From: Isoetes taiwanensis
Taxonomy: Eukaryota; Streptophyta; Lycopodiopsida; Isoetales; Isoetaceae
Reading direction: 5' to 3'
DNA: 64,000 bases
Assembly (NCBI GenBank): GCA_021234155.1
Contig: JAJEKV010000071.1
Span: 4,272,483-4,336,482 of the forward strand
The position numbers and the translations under genes are program-made. Below the pieces are notes generated by a model. It searched no databases. It was given only the letters and a program-made list of their open reading frames with translations, and was not told the DNA's origin. This document shows positions 31,851 to 43,227 of the stretch, piece after piece (the stretch's first letter is position 1; every line of letters begins with the position of its first letter).

Positions 31851-33034
31851 TTTAAGTGATTTAAGGAAGTAGGGTTGATCCAAGAAGATAATACTGTTCA
31901 AAATCGTAATAAGTTAGTAGATCAGATTTATGATGGGTAAATTAGCAGTAATTGCTATAATGAACCAGCATGGATCAAGAATAGCTTTCCATCATGGTAG
32001 ATAAGGGCTAGTCTAAAAAGAGTCCAGACTTAACTCCAGGCTATTATGATGAAGAATATCGATTTGTGGCTTGCTAAATTGATAAGGACTATAACAAAGT
32101 TCGCGGGGCTTTGTTTCTTTTTGTTAAGTTTAAATCGATCACATATTTGTTATTCTATGTGTTGCAACCAATGTGGTACATAGGGTTGCAGGTGTTATTC
32201 TTTGTTTTTTGCAATTATTTGGATCTTACATGTATGTAGATTGTAAATGTATGCATAAGCACATGTAAATTCAATCTGATTTTCTGTTTTCTGACCATAT
32301 ATGGCAGTTTTGCTTCCATTTGCCATTTGTCTCAGAAAAATCAGTTTGAGTAGACTAATTTACCTTAATCTTGTTTGTTAGTTTACAAGCAGGGTGAGGG
32401 GTGATAAGCTTAAAAGATCTTATGACACCTGCTACCCAGTGCAAGGCAACCATCTAATGCTTGTTTTTGTTCTTGTGGTGCAGGTAACAGGATCTTTTAC
32501 TCCCTGCTATGTTCTCGTTTAAAATTGGAAGCTCGATCTTGAACATGGAATTATAATGATGTATTGATGAAGACAGCAACAAGACATGTGGCCTTGATAT
32601 GGCTAACTCCTAGTATTTTATTTTTGCTGCTTAATGACAAACGTTTAGAGCATAGAGCATGTAATGACACTTTATGAATAAATTATGATGATTGTTTAAG
32701 AAAAACTGTATTGGCAAATGCATTGTGTTGATTGCAGTGGCATTTAATGATTTCTTAAAGATTGATTGGTTTCTATGGTTACTGCTGGCTGCATTTGCTT
32801 GACCATAAGATTGCCATGGGGAAGATTTTCATTAATATTTTGTGTATTTGATAGTATATGAGATTAATGAGCATAGGCATCGAAAATATGTTATCATAAT
32901 GGGAACATAGTCTTGGCCTAAAAATTGGACACCTGACTTTTTTTAGGGCTGCATATTGTACCAAATTAGTTCCTTGAAAAGGTCTAAAGAGGTAAAAAGT
33001 CTGGATAACAGATTTAAAAGGTTTTTTTTTTTTT

Positions 33035-34704
33035 AAGTAATGATAGAATGCAGTATTATATGTTGCTTGCACTTGGGAAACAATGAGATATAAGGAAATA
33101 AGATGAGTAGACCTGTGTGACTTGTCAAGTCTTTGAAAATGTTGGGCATGCTTTCTATACGTAATTTATTTCTTAAAGCTTTTAAGACTTCAAAAAATGC
33201 ATGGTCGCTTGGTCATTAGATATGGATTACAGCTTGGCCAATCAGTAGATACGTGGCTTAGGGTTTTTTCCACAGCCGATTTAGCCTTACGGCTTGGGAC
33301 ATGTATTAATAAGCAAGGTATGAAGCTAGTCTATTTATTAAGAACTGCCAGATCACCTTCTTTTAGTGTATTTCAATGCTGAGGATTATGCATGTTGCCC
33401 GGATTTGAGCATGTTGCCCGGATTTGAGCGAAGCTTGGCATCCCAGTTGGGAGATTGGATCTACCATAGTAACGTCTGAAATTAAACTGGTCAGGCAAAT
33501 CCCTGTTGTGATCAATTCCATGGAGAATGATGTTGCTTAGCCTGATGCAAATGTGAAGATTACTGGGTGCAATACTAGTGATGAAGCTGTCCCGAACTTC
33601 AAAGTCCTCCACAGGTTTGAGGCTCTATTTTTTTTAATGTCCTACTATCTTACTACAGATCTATAATTATTATGAGATGTATGCGTTGTACTGCACCGAT
33701 TTACTTAAACATTGCATGATGCTGTTGCACTAACCAAGGGGAAGGTGATAATTAAATTGAATGCATAGGTTTCCAATTATCTCTAGTAGTATCGTCCAAA
33801 ATGTATGGGTATATGAACATGGATATAATAATGGCTAGCAGGCTGCATTAAATAGATCTTGAAGATACTTAGAAATATGTATTTAGAAATAGGCTATTGG
33901 AAGCTTTGCATGTTGCGTAGGTCTGCCAAAGATTCAGGTTACTGCATAAAGATAAGGAGATGTGCCTTTTAATTCTAAGCCATAGATCTGCAAGTTTGGA
34001 TGCATTTTCTGAGCATAGGAGCTTTTTTCTTGTAGCTGGAAAACAAGGCCTGTAACAACATACTAACATTTGTCATTTGTTCATACAACATACTAACAAG
34101 GCTTGTGTAGCAAATGTTCGTTTGAAGATGCTTTTTGGTGCAGATAGATACATTTGTTTGCTATTTAATAACGGATATGGTTCGCATGCTTAATTCTCTA
34201 CCGTTTGCCTTTATTTATTCATCTATATAATGGTAATATGATTTCTGCATAGCTTAGAGACCTTGCTGGTTGAGGCACTGACAGAATTTTGCATGAACAA
34301 TGGATATGATGACTTGAACTGCGGATATGATGACAGTGGATTGATATTGAAGCAAACAGTGCATATGTAGGGAGTTGTTTACACAATGATTAAGGCATAT
34401 GCAGAATATGGAGCTATTAATAATGTAGTTGAAATCTGGCTATTAGCTATGAGTATATTAGAGCAGAGACGGTTTACATAGAAAGTTAATTTGCAGATTG
34501 TACAGGGTTCTTTTACTGACACGCATTAAAGGCTGGCCACTCATAAGCTCAACATGACCTACGCATCTTAGCTAAACTTTAAATGATGCATTAGGTGTGA
34601 TCTACAATATGATCAGGAAAACAGCCCCCCTTGAACGGTATAATTAAGGGCATGCTATTTTACTTGCCTTGTTTCTAGGGGGTAGGAAAATCTTTTGTCC
34701 TTGT
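33035..34704. other. No recognised gene
   Basis: Short frames only. A 19-base direct duplication (atgttgcccggatttgagc) is at about 33390-33427. No motif recognised. Confidence 0.5.
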
Positions 34705-35265
34705 TTTTTTTGTAGAATTCAAGCAAGGTGAAGGGTGATAAACTTAAAAGACCCAATGACACCTGCTAGTAGCTTAGGCTTTTACCCATGTTCTTGGCTA
34801 ACTGTCCTTTGGTTCTACTGTAGGTAACAGGGTCTTTTACTCCTTGCTATGTTTCTTTAGCATGTTACGAATATTTTGAAACTGCTCAAGATAGTTGCAG
34901 ATGCTCAAGAGGAGTGTTTCAATACATTTCAAATGGCATTGGCTGATGCCTTAATTTTACATGGTATTTTGTTATGTTTTACTGCTACAAAGGCAAATAA
35001 TGATGGCCTATTTTTTACTCCACAAGGCAATCTTTGCTTTAAAGGATTGTAGCCTTGTAAAAATGTCTAAGGATTGTGTTTAATGACTACAATTAAAAAT
35101 TGGAAGTTTCTCATGTAACCATGTCCTTGGCCTAAGTTCAAATGCACCTGGTTGATCTTAGGGCTGCTTATTGAATCATGACTTGTTCTTGCAAAGATCA
35201 TGTCATGATTAAAAGTTATGAAGGTCTTAGGACCTGATTGACTTAAAAGGTTTTTTTTTTTTTTT
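34705..35265 (+). mobile_element. Diverged 3' fragment of a related PLE
   Basis: Aligns by eye with the tail of copies A and B: gtgaagggtgataaacttaa, then tgacacctgct, then taggtaacagggtcttttac, then cttggcctaa and agggctgc. It ends at the same point, acttaaaagg followed by a run of 15 T. It lacks ORF1 and RT, as expected of an older 5'-truncated copy. Confidence 0.6.
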
Positions 35266-36500
35266 GAAAGAAAGAAAATTTTATATTCATAAGATTGGAA
35301 ATATTATCACAAATAATGATCCCTCATGGATCAAATAAAAATTAAGTACAAAGATCCCACATGGATCAGATGCCATGACTGAAGCTTCCGTACTTATAGG
35401 TCTCTCTCAACCTCTTCTTCTACCTAGTTTGTACTACAGGATCCAAATCAACATCTTCCAAACTAGGGAGAATACTACAAGAGTGAAGAACATATTTTCC
35501 AAAAGCTGCAGATATATCTTGAATGCTCAAAATCCTCTTGCAAGAATAGAGAAGATGAGAAAAGAAACAAGAGTAACATGAGAAATCTGCCACATTTCTC
35601 AAAGAAGCTGCCAATGCCCCTAGATTTTGATCAGAACTGCAAATTAGTTAGCCAGAATATGAACCCAAATGAGACACCGCATTGTCGGGAAGTGAAACAA
35701 TCAACCTGAGGCAAGCTAGACATATAAGCCCAGCCACCAGACTTCCCCTCAAAAGTCTGGCTTATGATATAAAGGCGTCATCATGTCCACAACATGTCCC
35801 TAGCTCGGCAATCACAATTGAGTCCATTTCTTTTAACGGATCTGTAGAATGGATCAAACTACTCTGTTCTTTTCAAGAAAGACAACTCTAAACCTTTCTG
35901 CTAGCAAGAAAGAGCAAAAGGAAAAGAAGGAAATCAAACTGCTATTTAAAGAACCTGGAATAAGATGAGACTGCAAGTAACCAAATAACTAGAAGTATTC
36001 TTTCCTCAAGAGCTAAACATGATTTCGCTCCACCTTATGGACGCATATATCCTTTCAGTGTGTTCCTATCAGTTGAAAATAGGCAGTCTCTGCAATTTTC
36101 CAGGCCGGCTCAATCACAAAGATCCAGATATGAGAAAAATACGGCCTATTCCACTTCCTGGAAGTCTTTGGATTGCAAAAAAATCACAAAAATCTGCCAA
36201 GATCCTCCATGCTTGCAAGGAAACATAATGCATCTGATGCATTAGAGCAAAAAGATCCACGTTAGTGGATTACCTGTAAGCCTTTGAGAGAACCGCCCTG
36301 AAAAAGACTTCAAGAAAAAAGGAACCAGCAGCCTTGATTTGTGCAGATCCTCTAAATTGGCAGAAAGAGCCTCCTACTAGCCCTATGGATTTCGAAATCC
36401 CTCAAGAAGCCAGCAACAGTGCCGGATTGAGAGAAGAGGAGGGCGGCCTCCCTTTTCTCCCGTCGCCCTAGCCGCTACCTGCGCCAAGAAACATTTTCGG
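35251..36500 (-). other. Possible LINE 3' end on the minus strand
   Basis: Read on the minus strand, the segment ends ataaaattttctttctttc followed by a run of A, a tail often seen on plant LINEs. A minus frame at 35614-35420 shows no RT motif, and no ORF2 domain is visible up to 36500. The T run may instead belong to the 3' end of the neighbouring PLE fragment. Confidence 0.3.
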
Positions 36501-37385
36501 CACCCTACAAGCTTCACTCCCTCTTTTTTTTATATGTTTGCTAAATAGTTGAACATGCCAATGTTTTTCCAATGAGAACAAACTTTTCTCAATGAGGACA
36601 AACTTAAGAAATGTTCCAATGAAAGATTGACATAATGACTAACCTCAGCAAGTTGAAGTGAGTGGCCAAATAAATAGGAAAGCAGACAATTTTGAATTTA
36701 TAAACTGTCAAATAATCAAGTTGAGATGCCCGGTCAACATGACAATATTACACTTTATAACTGCTTGAATAAAAAGAAATACTACTCAAGGATCCGGATC
36801 TACTTGTGAGTTACCACATGTACAAACACAAATTGGATTATGTAAACAGATTGGCAAAAGTCCAGCCTTCATTTCTCCTTGCAAAAGATTAGAAAATATA
36901 AAATCTACTATTTATGCAAGGAATTAAATGGAATTATCCCATTGCATTACCCTGACACTAATCACTAGATTGAAATGCCTCGTTTTCGAAGCATCTATTG
37001 CATGACTCCAGCTATTGAGAAGTGCTGCCAGCATATCAACTAAATCGCAATCATAAATATTTGAAAATGCAAAAAGCCAAGAACTCAAAAACAATATGTA
37101 GATGGTTATAGTATTGGTACATTGAATGATTCAATGGCCAACGCATATTTCTTTTGGGCGTTGCTTGAAATACTTTCCAAGCATCTACCAAAACTTTTCA
37201 CTTGTCATGTATCTTAATCATTAAATTTAGAAGTGTCGTAACCTTGAAGTAATGTTTATATCCTGATAGCTCCTGCAAGAGTACAGATAGTTCCTGCAAG
37301 AGTACAAACATAGAGAATAACAATAAGAAGAAGCAAGTCCTTTTAAACATTAAAAGAAATCAATAAAATCTATTATATTCCTTTA

Positions 37386-37622
37386 AATATCTGCAATGGA
37401 TCTAAAGCAAAGCCACAATAATCCAGAGTATGTCAAAATCTTGTTTGATCATAGAATCTTGTTTGATCATCTGGAATCAAATGTTTTGCACCCCTCAGAT
37501 CTTTACTTCAATGGCACAAATATCACAAAATATTTGCAATGGATCTAAAGCAAAGCTACAATCATCTAGAGTATGGCAAGATCTTGTTTGATCATCTGGG
37601 ATCAAATGTTGTGACACCTCAG
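37386..37622 (+). repeat. Imperfect tandem duplication
   Basis: The block tctgcaatggatctaaagca..cttgtttgatcatctggaat..caaatgtt occurs twice (about 37390-37500 and 37540-37610), separated by a short spacer. Confidence 0.7.
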
Positions 37623-38526
37623 CTCAGAAGTAAAAATTTGCCTTGATGCAGCTAGTAGAAAGAGGAGATCATTCTTTTAAGTGCTTCTTCTCTAAGAGAT
37701 CTATGCATAAAAGACAAATCCATTAACAAAAGGCATTCCCTCAATTTGCAGAATGGATCCAAATTTAATCTATCAAGCATCTGTAGTATTGTCAAGTGTC
37801 ATAACAAAGATTGATTGTTTCCAACACCACCGAGAGATAAAGAAAATATGTTGCATGGAATGCTTGTCTTGCTATGCTAGATACAACATTTAACCCAGCT
37901 AACAGCTAGTTATAGATTATGGACTCGGGAGGCATATGGATATTCTTGTGGGCAAAGGCCTAAACACATGAAACCATCATACGAATATTGCTTCTACAGT
38001 GGGCAACATAGAAAATGCATTTTCCTGCATCATGCTAGTGCCTATGAATGTACATCCGGATGATTAATCTATTCTAAAGCTTGTCTGGGAGATCTACACC
38101 AAAGCCTTAACTCACCTTAAACCGACATCTTCCAGGCAATTCGGGATCCTTGGTAAATGGACATCTTCACAGGAAAACAACATGACATTGCATCATGTAG
38201 AGCTTCTAGAAATGGCGATAGGATTTCAAATCTAGCACATCAGGTAAGAAGCATTATAAACACAATATTGCAATTTGTAAAAGAAAATTTTACCTTGAAG
38301 ATCAATAATAATGACCTTTATACCAATTTCTGCAACGACTCTAGTCATATAAGTTGTTACTCCAGGGCATGTGGGGTTCACATAAGACTTGGTTCTTCCA
38401 TCTCTGTTGTTGCGCAGATCCTTGGAGAGTAACTTAGCATATGTGCTCATTGTAGTCTTTGAGATTGCAGACTCGGAATATACTTCAGAATCAAGTAGCA
38501 CATACTATGCATTTTCAACCATGCAA

Positions 38527-38564
38527 CCTCCTTCTCCTTCTCCTTCTCCTTCTCCTTCTCCTTA
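38527..38564 (+). repeat. (CTTCTC)n microsatellite
   Basis: Six units of ccttct, otherwise no structure. Confidence 0.9.
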
Positions 38565-39017
38565 GTTGAATCACATAATCATGTGCATAAGCTGCTATAA
38601 TATTACCTGGGTAAATGCATATATGGAATAAAATGTTGTTGCAAGTTTAAAACATTTGAAAGTTGCAAGCAAATCAAATTGCAAGCTACTCTCTGATAAA
38701 TGAAGAAAAAAGAATACAAATGCCTACCTTTTGTGGATCCTAGAGCTTCGTGCATTCATCCATCAAGTCAAGAGCATGACTATTGGACCAAATATATTCT
38801 GTGACTGGTAACAGTAGTTGATAGACGTGAAGCATCCACAGGTTTTCAAAAATGTCTAGTGACATCCAGCAACCAAAATGTACAGGAATCACCTTTAGTT
38901 GATGTCAATCTCTAGAAGAGCTTTAAAGATGCTGCCAAAGCTCACAAAGAAATGTTCCATGGTTTCATGAGTGTGGAACATACCACAACTTGTAGGAACA
39001 ATAAGATAAAGAAGTCT

Positions 39018-40551
39018 GATTGAATATGTAGCATAATAACAGGGGGTTTTCTTTGTGTTTTTGTACGCTTTTCACTAAGGTTTTCCTATGATTTCGTGAT
39101 GTATTCAAATGGATGTACTAATGCGTACATCTAGAGTGCACCATTTCTGAGCCATTGATTTTAGCCATTTTTTTTCCAATGGTCAACAACCAATGGCTCA
39201 CAACAAAAAGCCCCTTTTTTGTGTCAACAACCAATGGCTCACAACAAAAGCCCTTTTTTTGTGCGTGTGGTGCATAATGGTCAACAACCAACTCACAACA
39301 AAAGCCCTCTTTTTGTGTGTGTGGTGCATAATGGGCACATGAAGGGCTTGGGCACATGAAGGGCTTGAAGGGCGCATGTAGTGCAGTTTCCCCGCCGGCA
39401 ACACATTTCTTATCATAACTTTTGATCCAAAGCTCTGTTTGAGATGATTTTTATTGCGTTGGAAAGCTCTCTCCGAGATCTTTTTGATAGTTATGATATG
39501 GATATGTTTGGTTAAGTTATCTATGCTAAAACATCAATTTTTCGGCCGGGTTTAGTAGGCTTTCACATCCTACCAGCTGATTAATACAGGATTGCGCTAT
39601 TGGATATTGTTTTATGGCTCATTCTGAATGAAGCTTGCAAAAAATTACCATGCATTTTTAGATTTTGAGGCAGTTATTAAGCAAATTCCAAGGCTTCTAG
39701 ATCCTTGTGTGCTAGAAAAGAATCCATGGAGGCCAAAGATTGCTGTTAAATTCCAGTTGAAAAATATTTGTGTATGGGTGTTGTAAACCTTATGACTTTC
39801 AGAATAATGGGATCAATCCGCTCTATCTTTATGGTAACTTTTGCTTATGTTCTATTTGTTTTATTGTGATGAAATTCAAAAAGCTGTGTGATGAAAGCCT
39901 CAAATGAATTATAGTTTTTTTCTGGTTTGAATTCTAAAATTTTTGTCACATCGGGCGTCCCTAAGGCCCCGAATTTTTTTTTGCAACACAAACTATTAAC
40001 ATCCAACATATAAAAATTAAATCCCCCAACACATAACAACCAACACATAACAACCATTGACATTAACAACCAACACATAACTACCATTGACATTAATTAA
40101 CACAACCATTGGATCCAACACATTTAAATTAAAATCCCCCTTAAACCCCCTTTGGTTTGGGTGCATATTCACACGGGGGGTGATGTAGGGCAGCGAGAGC
40201 CCTCATAATTGTATTTTGCACGTACAAAATCAACACCATATAGTATTCTGCTTGAAATCTTATAGTATTTTGCGAATCTTGTTATACAGTATAGCAAATT
40301 TTATACTTGCATACCCCACAAACGAGGAACTTTACGTATGGTGTAGATTAAGGAATAAGGGTTGAATATGCCTATCCAACAGCTCTCGTTGCCCGGAGTC
40401 ACCCCCCGTGTGAATATGCACCCAAACCAAAGGGGGTTTAAGGGGGATTTTAATTTAAATGTGTTGGATCCAATGGTTGTGTTAATTAATGTCAATGGTA
40501 GTTATGTGTTGGTTGTTAATGTCAATGGTTGTTATGTGTTGGTTGTTATGT
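39018..40551. repeat. 1.5-kb repeat X, copy 1
   Basis: Nearly identical in direct orientation to 43228-44683. Shares the start atatgtagcataataacagg with that copy and with an inverted short relative at 55655. Contains a minisatellite at its left and a fold-back structure at its right. No protein motif; minus-strand frames such as 39357-39118 are translations of the minisatellite. Confidence 0.85.
39178..39330. repeat. Minisatellite, three units of about 50 bp
   Basis: The unit tcaacaaccaatggctcaca followed by acaaaagccct and a T run is repeated three times (also at 43386-43537). Units 2 and 3 additionally share gtgtggtgcataatgg. Confidence 0.8.
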
Positions 40552-40555
40552 GAAG
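40020..40555. repeat. Fold-back (inverted repeat) element
   Basis: The left arm (about 40025-40182) and right arm (about 40394-40551) are near-perfect reverse complements, running from ccaacacataacaaccaaca to cacggggggtga and back. The arms surround about 210 bases that themselves end in weaker inverted motifs (ggcagcgagagc, gctctcgttgcc). In copy 2 of repeat X the right arm is cut off at 44683. Confidence 0.8.
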
Positions 40556-42661
40556 TCTTGGTAAATTACCTAAAAGCATGGTAATACTGATTACCAAACA
40601 TTCAAATGCACTATTTAAATTCAAACACGCAGTCATATCTGGTCTGGTCAGTCTAGGGCTTCCAATGTTTGCATCTCTAAACCTGCTGATTAAGTTCTTT
40701 ATTTAGCAACTTAAAACCTTGTTGAAAACCAGATTATGAAAGAAGCAAGCATTAAGAATGGCAAAGATTTGAAAATGTAAAGAGATCACATGGCAACAAT
40801 AAAGAACAGAGGAATGGAATTATCAGCTGTACCTGGTTGGCTGCTTGTAGATTCTTTTGGCGTGACTACAAATATTGCAACCTGTTCTTGAGGACGATCC
40901 AATGCTTAGCAACATTTGGGCTTTCAAATGGATCTTAAAAATATGAGATATATATCTCCTATATCTCTAACTCCAAAAGAGAAACCATACCGAGCTTACC
41001 AAGTTTCTGAATAGCTACTTTAGAATCTTTTGAAGATGATTATCATTTCAAAATAATGTTGAATAGCTGGACGTATCTCCAAGGATAGATATGGTCCTGA
41101 AGGATTTGCCAATGCTTCGAGAGATAGATGGCGAATTGCAAACCGGCAAGACATGCCTAAGAGAAATCGTGCACCACAGAAATCATGCAAGTAAATGGAA
41201 AGTGGCATCCATGCCATGAAAATAGAATAGAATAGAATAGTTTTTTTAACGTCCACGGAGACCAATAGGTCATGGGACCCATACAATGGGCTAGTACAAT
41301 GGAACCATGGCGATGATGATTTATCGCAGACTCAAATAAGACGGGACTTTCTGTTGCTTGTGGCCAAACGAAGAGAGGAGTATCCCTAATTGTGGCTTGC
41401 ATGAATCGTGACCTGCATGCCGAGATATTGAAAGGATAAACTCTTTCATCACATTTCGAAATCATAGTGAAACCAGATGCTCAATTTTGGAGAACCGGAG
41501 ATGTTTACAGGAGATAAAACCTCCCACAACCTTAGAAATCCACCTGGAAAAAAAAAAATCAAAAAGTTTTCCTCTAGATCGGAAAAACCAAATTTAAATA
41601 ATAGATAGATATGATTCAAAATATATTACATTCAATATGAACCATTGATTTTGAGCATCTCCCCAGTATCATACCAAATCAATGGCTCACATCTTTAAAA
41701 AAAAAAAAAGGCTTCGCCACTTCCTAAGGTCGATTTCCTACATGGAGACATTTAATCTCACCATTGATTAAATTTGGCCAAATAAAAACCCAATGGTAGC
41801 CGCCCCAATGAACTGCCGCTCAACTGTTCAAGAGTTTCTAATCAACTATGGCAGCTCTGATTCCTGAACGGCATGCTGTCGGATTACTATTGCATGGTCG
41901 CAAGATGGCGGGAATTGGTCGGAAGATGGCATGGCATGGCATGGCATGGCATGGCATGGCCGGAAAGGACCTAGAACCGGGAAAGGGGATAGAAGCGAGA
42001 AAGCATGCAGCATTAGATGTGCCAAATAAAAAGCCAATGGTAGCATCTACCACCATGAACTGCTGCCACCGGAGTGAAACCTTCCAGCTCTACCCTGCAT
42101 GCAACACGGCAGAGCATTCTGCTACAAATTTGAAAACGCAATCAACCACAGCGGCCTCTTCACCTCCAGAAACGAGCGAAGGCAACTCCAAAAGAAAAAA
42201 TATGAAGCTCCTTGTACCTATAGTGTGCAGAAAAGATGGTCAAACACGTAACTCGGAGGTCTAAAAACGCAAGAGCATAGCTCCACCGGAGCTCTAAAAC
42301 AGAAGCACTGCCCACATGGGCTTATGCTTAGGAAGTTGGATTTCCTGAAAAGCCTGACCTGCTGCCACGAAAATCCCTCATATGCTGGCCTGCCTCAACG
42401 AAAATCCGCTAGGAGCTGTTGTCGTCCCTGCCGAAAAAAGAAAGGCGCGTGCACTCTTATCTATGCCCTAAGAAAGCGGCCACTTACCGTTGCAAACAAC
42501 ATACATTCTAAAACCTATAAAAAGAAACATGACCACTAAATGCAAATAAGCTGCTCAAATTGCTCAAAATATACGATTTCCAATACGATACCAGCTAAAA
42601 TCTTAGCACAAACCATTGCCACAAGCACCTCCCACAATACAAAACTCAAACCTTGGAAGTT
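40556..42661. other. No recognised gene
   Basis: A 138-codon plus frame (41848-42264) is mostly a translation of the ATGGC microsatellite and low-complexity sequence. A 102-codon minus frame (41465-41157) has no motif. The phrase tggtagc..accatgaactgc occurs twice (41790 and 42037). Confidence 0.5.
41926..41960 (+). repeat. (ATGGC)n microsatellite
   Basis: Seven contiguous ATGGC units. Confidence 0.9.
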
Positions 42662-42830
42662 TATGATTCAAAATATATTACAATGTCACGACTTCTTATC
42701 AGAAGTTTAGATGCAATTAGGTGTTTTTATCATGTTGCTTCCCAATCGCAATGGTCCGGGACATATCCATTTCCAAATAGCATGTTACGACCAGCATGTC
42801 GGCTTCCACAGTTTAATGTGAAAACCTGGT
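42662..42830 (+). repeat. Direct repeat R5, copy 1
   Basis: About 165 bases matching 45130-45283 (aaaatatattacaatgtcac, cttatcagaagtttagatgc, ccaaatagc.tgttacgacc). The two copies bracket the nested repeats between them. Confidence 0.75.
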
Positions 42831-42892
42831 AAAACCCATCCCACAATATTATAACATTTTTGTGCATAGTAGCTTCCTAAGTGGAGGAGATT

Positions 42893-43092
42893 ACTTGTGG
42901 TAAACCTACGAGCGGCGTTAGCCGCGAGTGGCATTGTCGTACATGGGTTTACCTACGAGTGACTTTCGACTCCCAGGAGGATATAATACATTTGGGTCTA
43001 CCTAAGGGTGACTTGAGGCTACAATACATGATCTTGGAAATCATGTCAATGACAACACAAACAACATTTTTGAAAATAAGCCAACAAGGTCA
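42893..43092. repeat. Dispersed repeat R4, copy 2
   Basis: Counterpart of 14875-15025. Confidence 0.65.
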
Positions 43093-43170
43093 TTTCAAGG
43101 TCCTAGTGGGTTACGAGATACTAATAGATAAGACGAACTTATTCTTATGCAACAGAACCCATCCCACGTG

Positions 43171-43227
43171 GACCTTCAAAGCAAGAATTAAGTTATTAGA
43201 GAAATTTTGTTTTCTCATTTGACAATG
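43171..43227 (+). repeat. Repeat R2, left part, split by insertion
   Basis: Aligns with 20145-20205 (tggaccttcaaagcaagaat, then gttttctcatttgacaa) and stops where repeat X copy 2 begins. Confidence 0.75.

Larger units (their letters stand above)
26633..33034 (+). mobile_element. Penelope-like retroelement copy B, apparently full length
   Basis: A unit of about 6.4 kb lying between the 3' end of copy A and its own 3' end (..ttaaaagg followed by 13 T). It contains ORF1 (26771-28255), an RT gene (28443-30533), a strong hairpin after the RT stop, a small basic ORF (31422-31850) and a 1.2-kb AT-rich tail. No GIY-YIG endonuclease is visible before or after the RT. Endonuclease-deficient PLEs are known from several eukaryote groups, often at telomeres. 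No clear target duplication was found. Confidence 0.75.
36501..39017. other. No recognised gene
   Basis: Low-coding AT-rich sequence. It contains a tandem duplication (see 37386) and a microsatellite (see 38527). Confidence 0.5.

Noticed and set aside
22508-33034. Hammerhead ribozyme, known from some PLE pseudo-LTRs
   Set aside because: I looked for the CTGANGA and GAAA core on both strands and did not find a convincing arrangement; ccctgagatgaac at about 24490/30889 only resembles it. A covariance-model search would decide.
30534-33034. GIY-YIG endonuclease after the RT
   Set aside because: No GIY..YIG pair or associated Arg/Glu pattern in any frame downstream, nor upstream in ORF1. The RT ends soon after the thumb.
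39118-39416. Cys-rich proteins on the minus strand
   Set aside because: The cysteines come from the minisatellite unit; overlapping frames give equally repetitive peptides.
41848-42264. 138-codon protein gene
   Set aside because: Largely a translation of the ATGGC microsatellite (MAWHGMAWHGMAG) and repetitive flanks; no motif or homologous copy.
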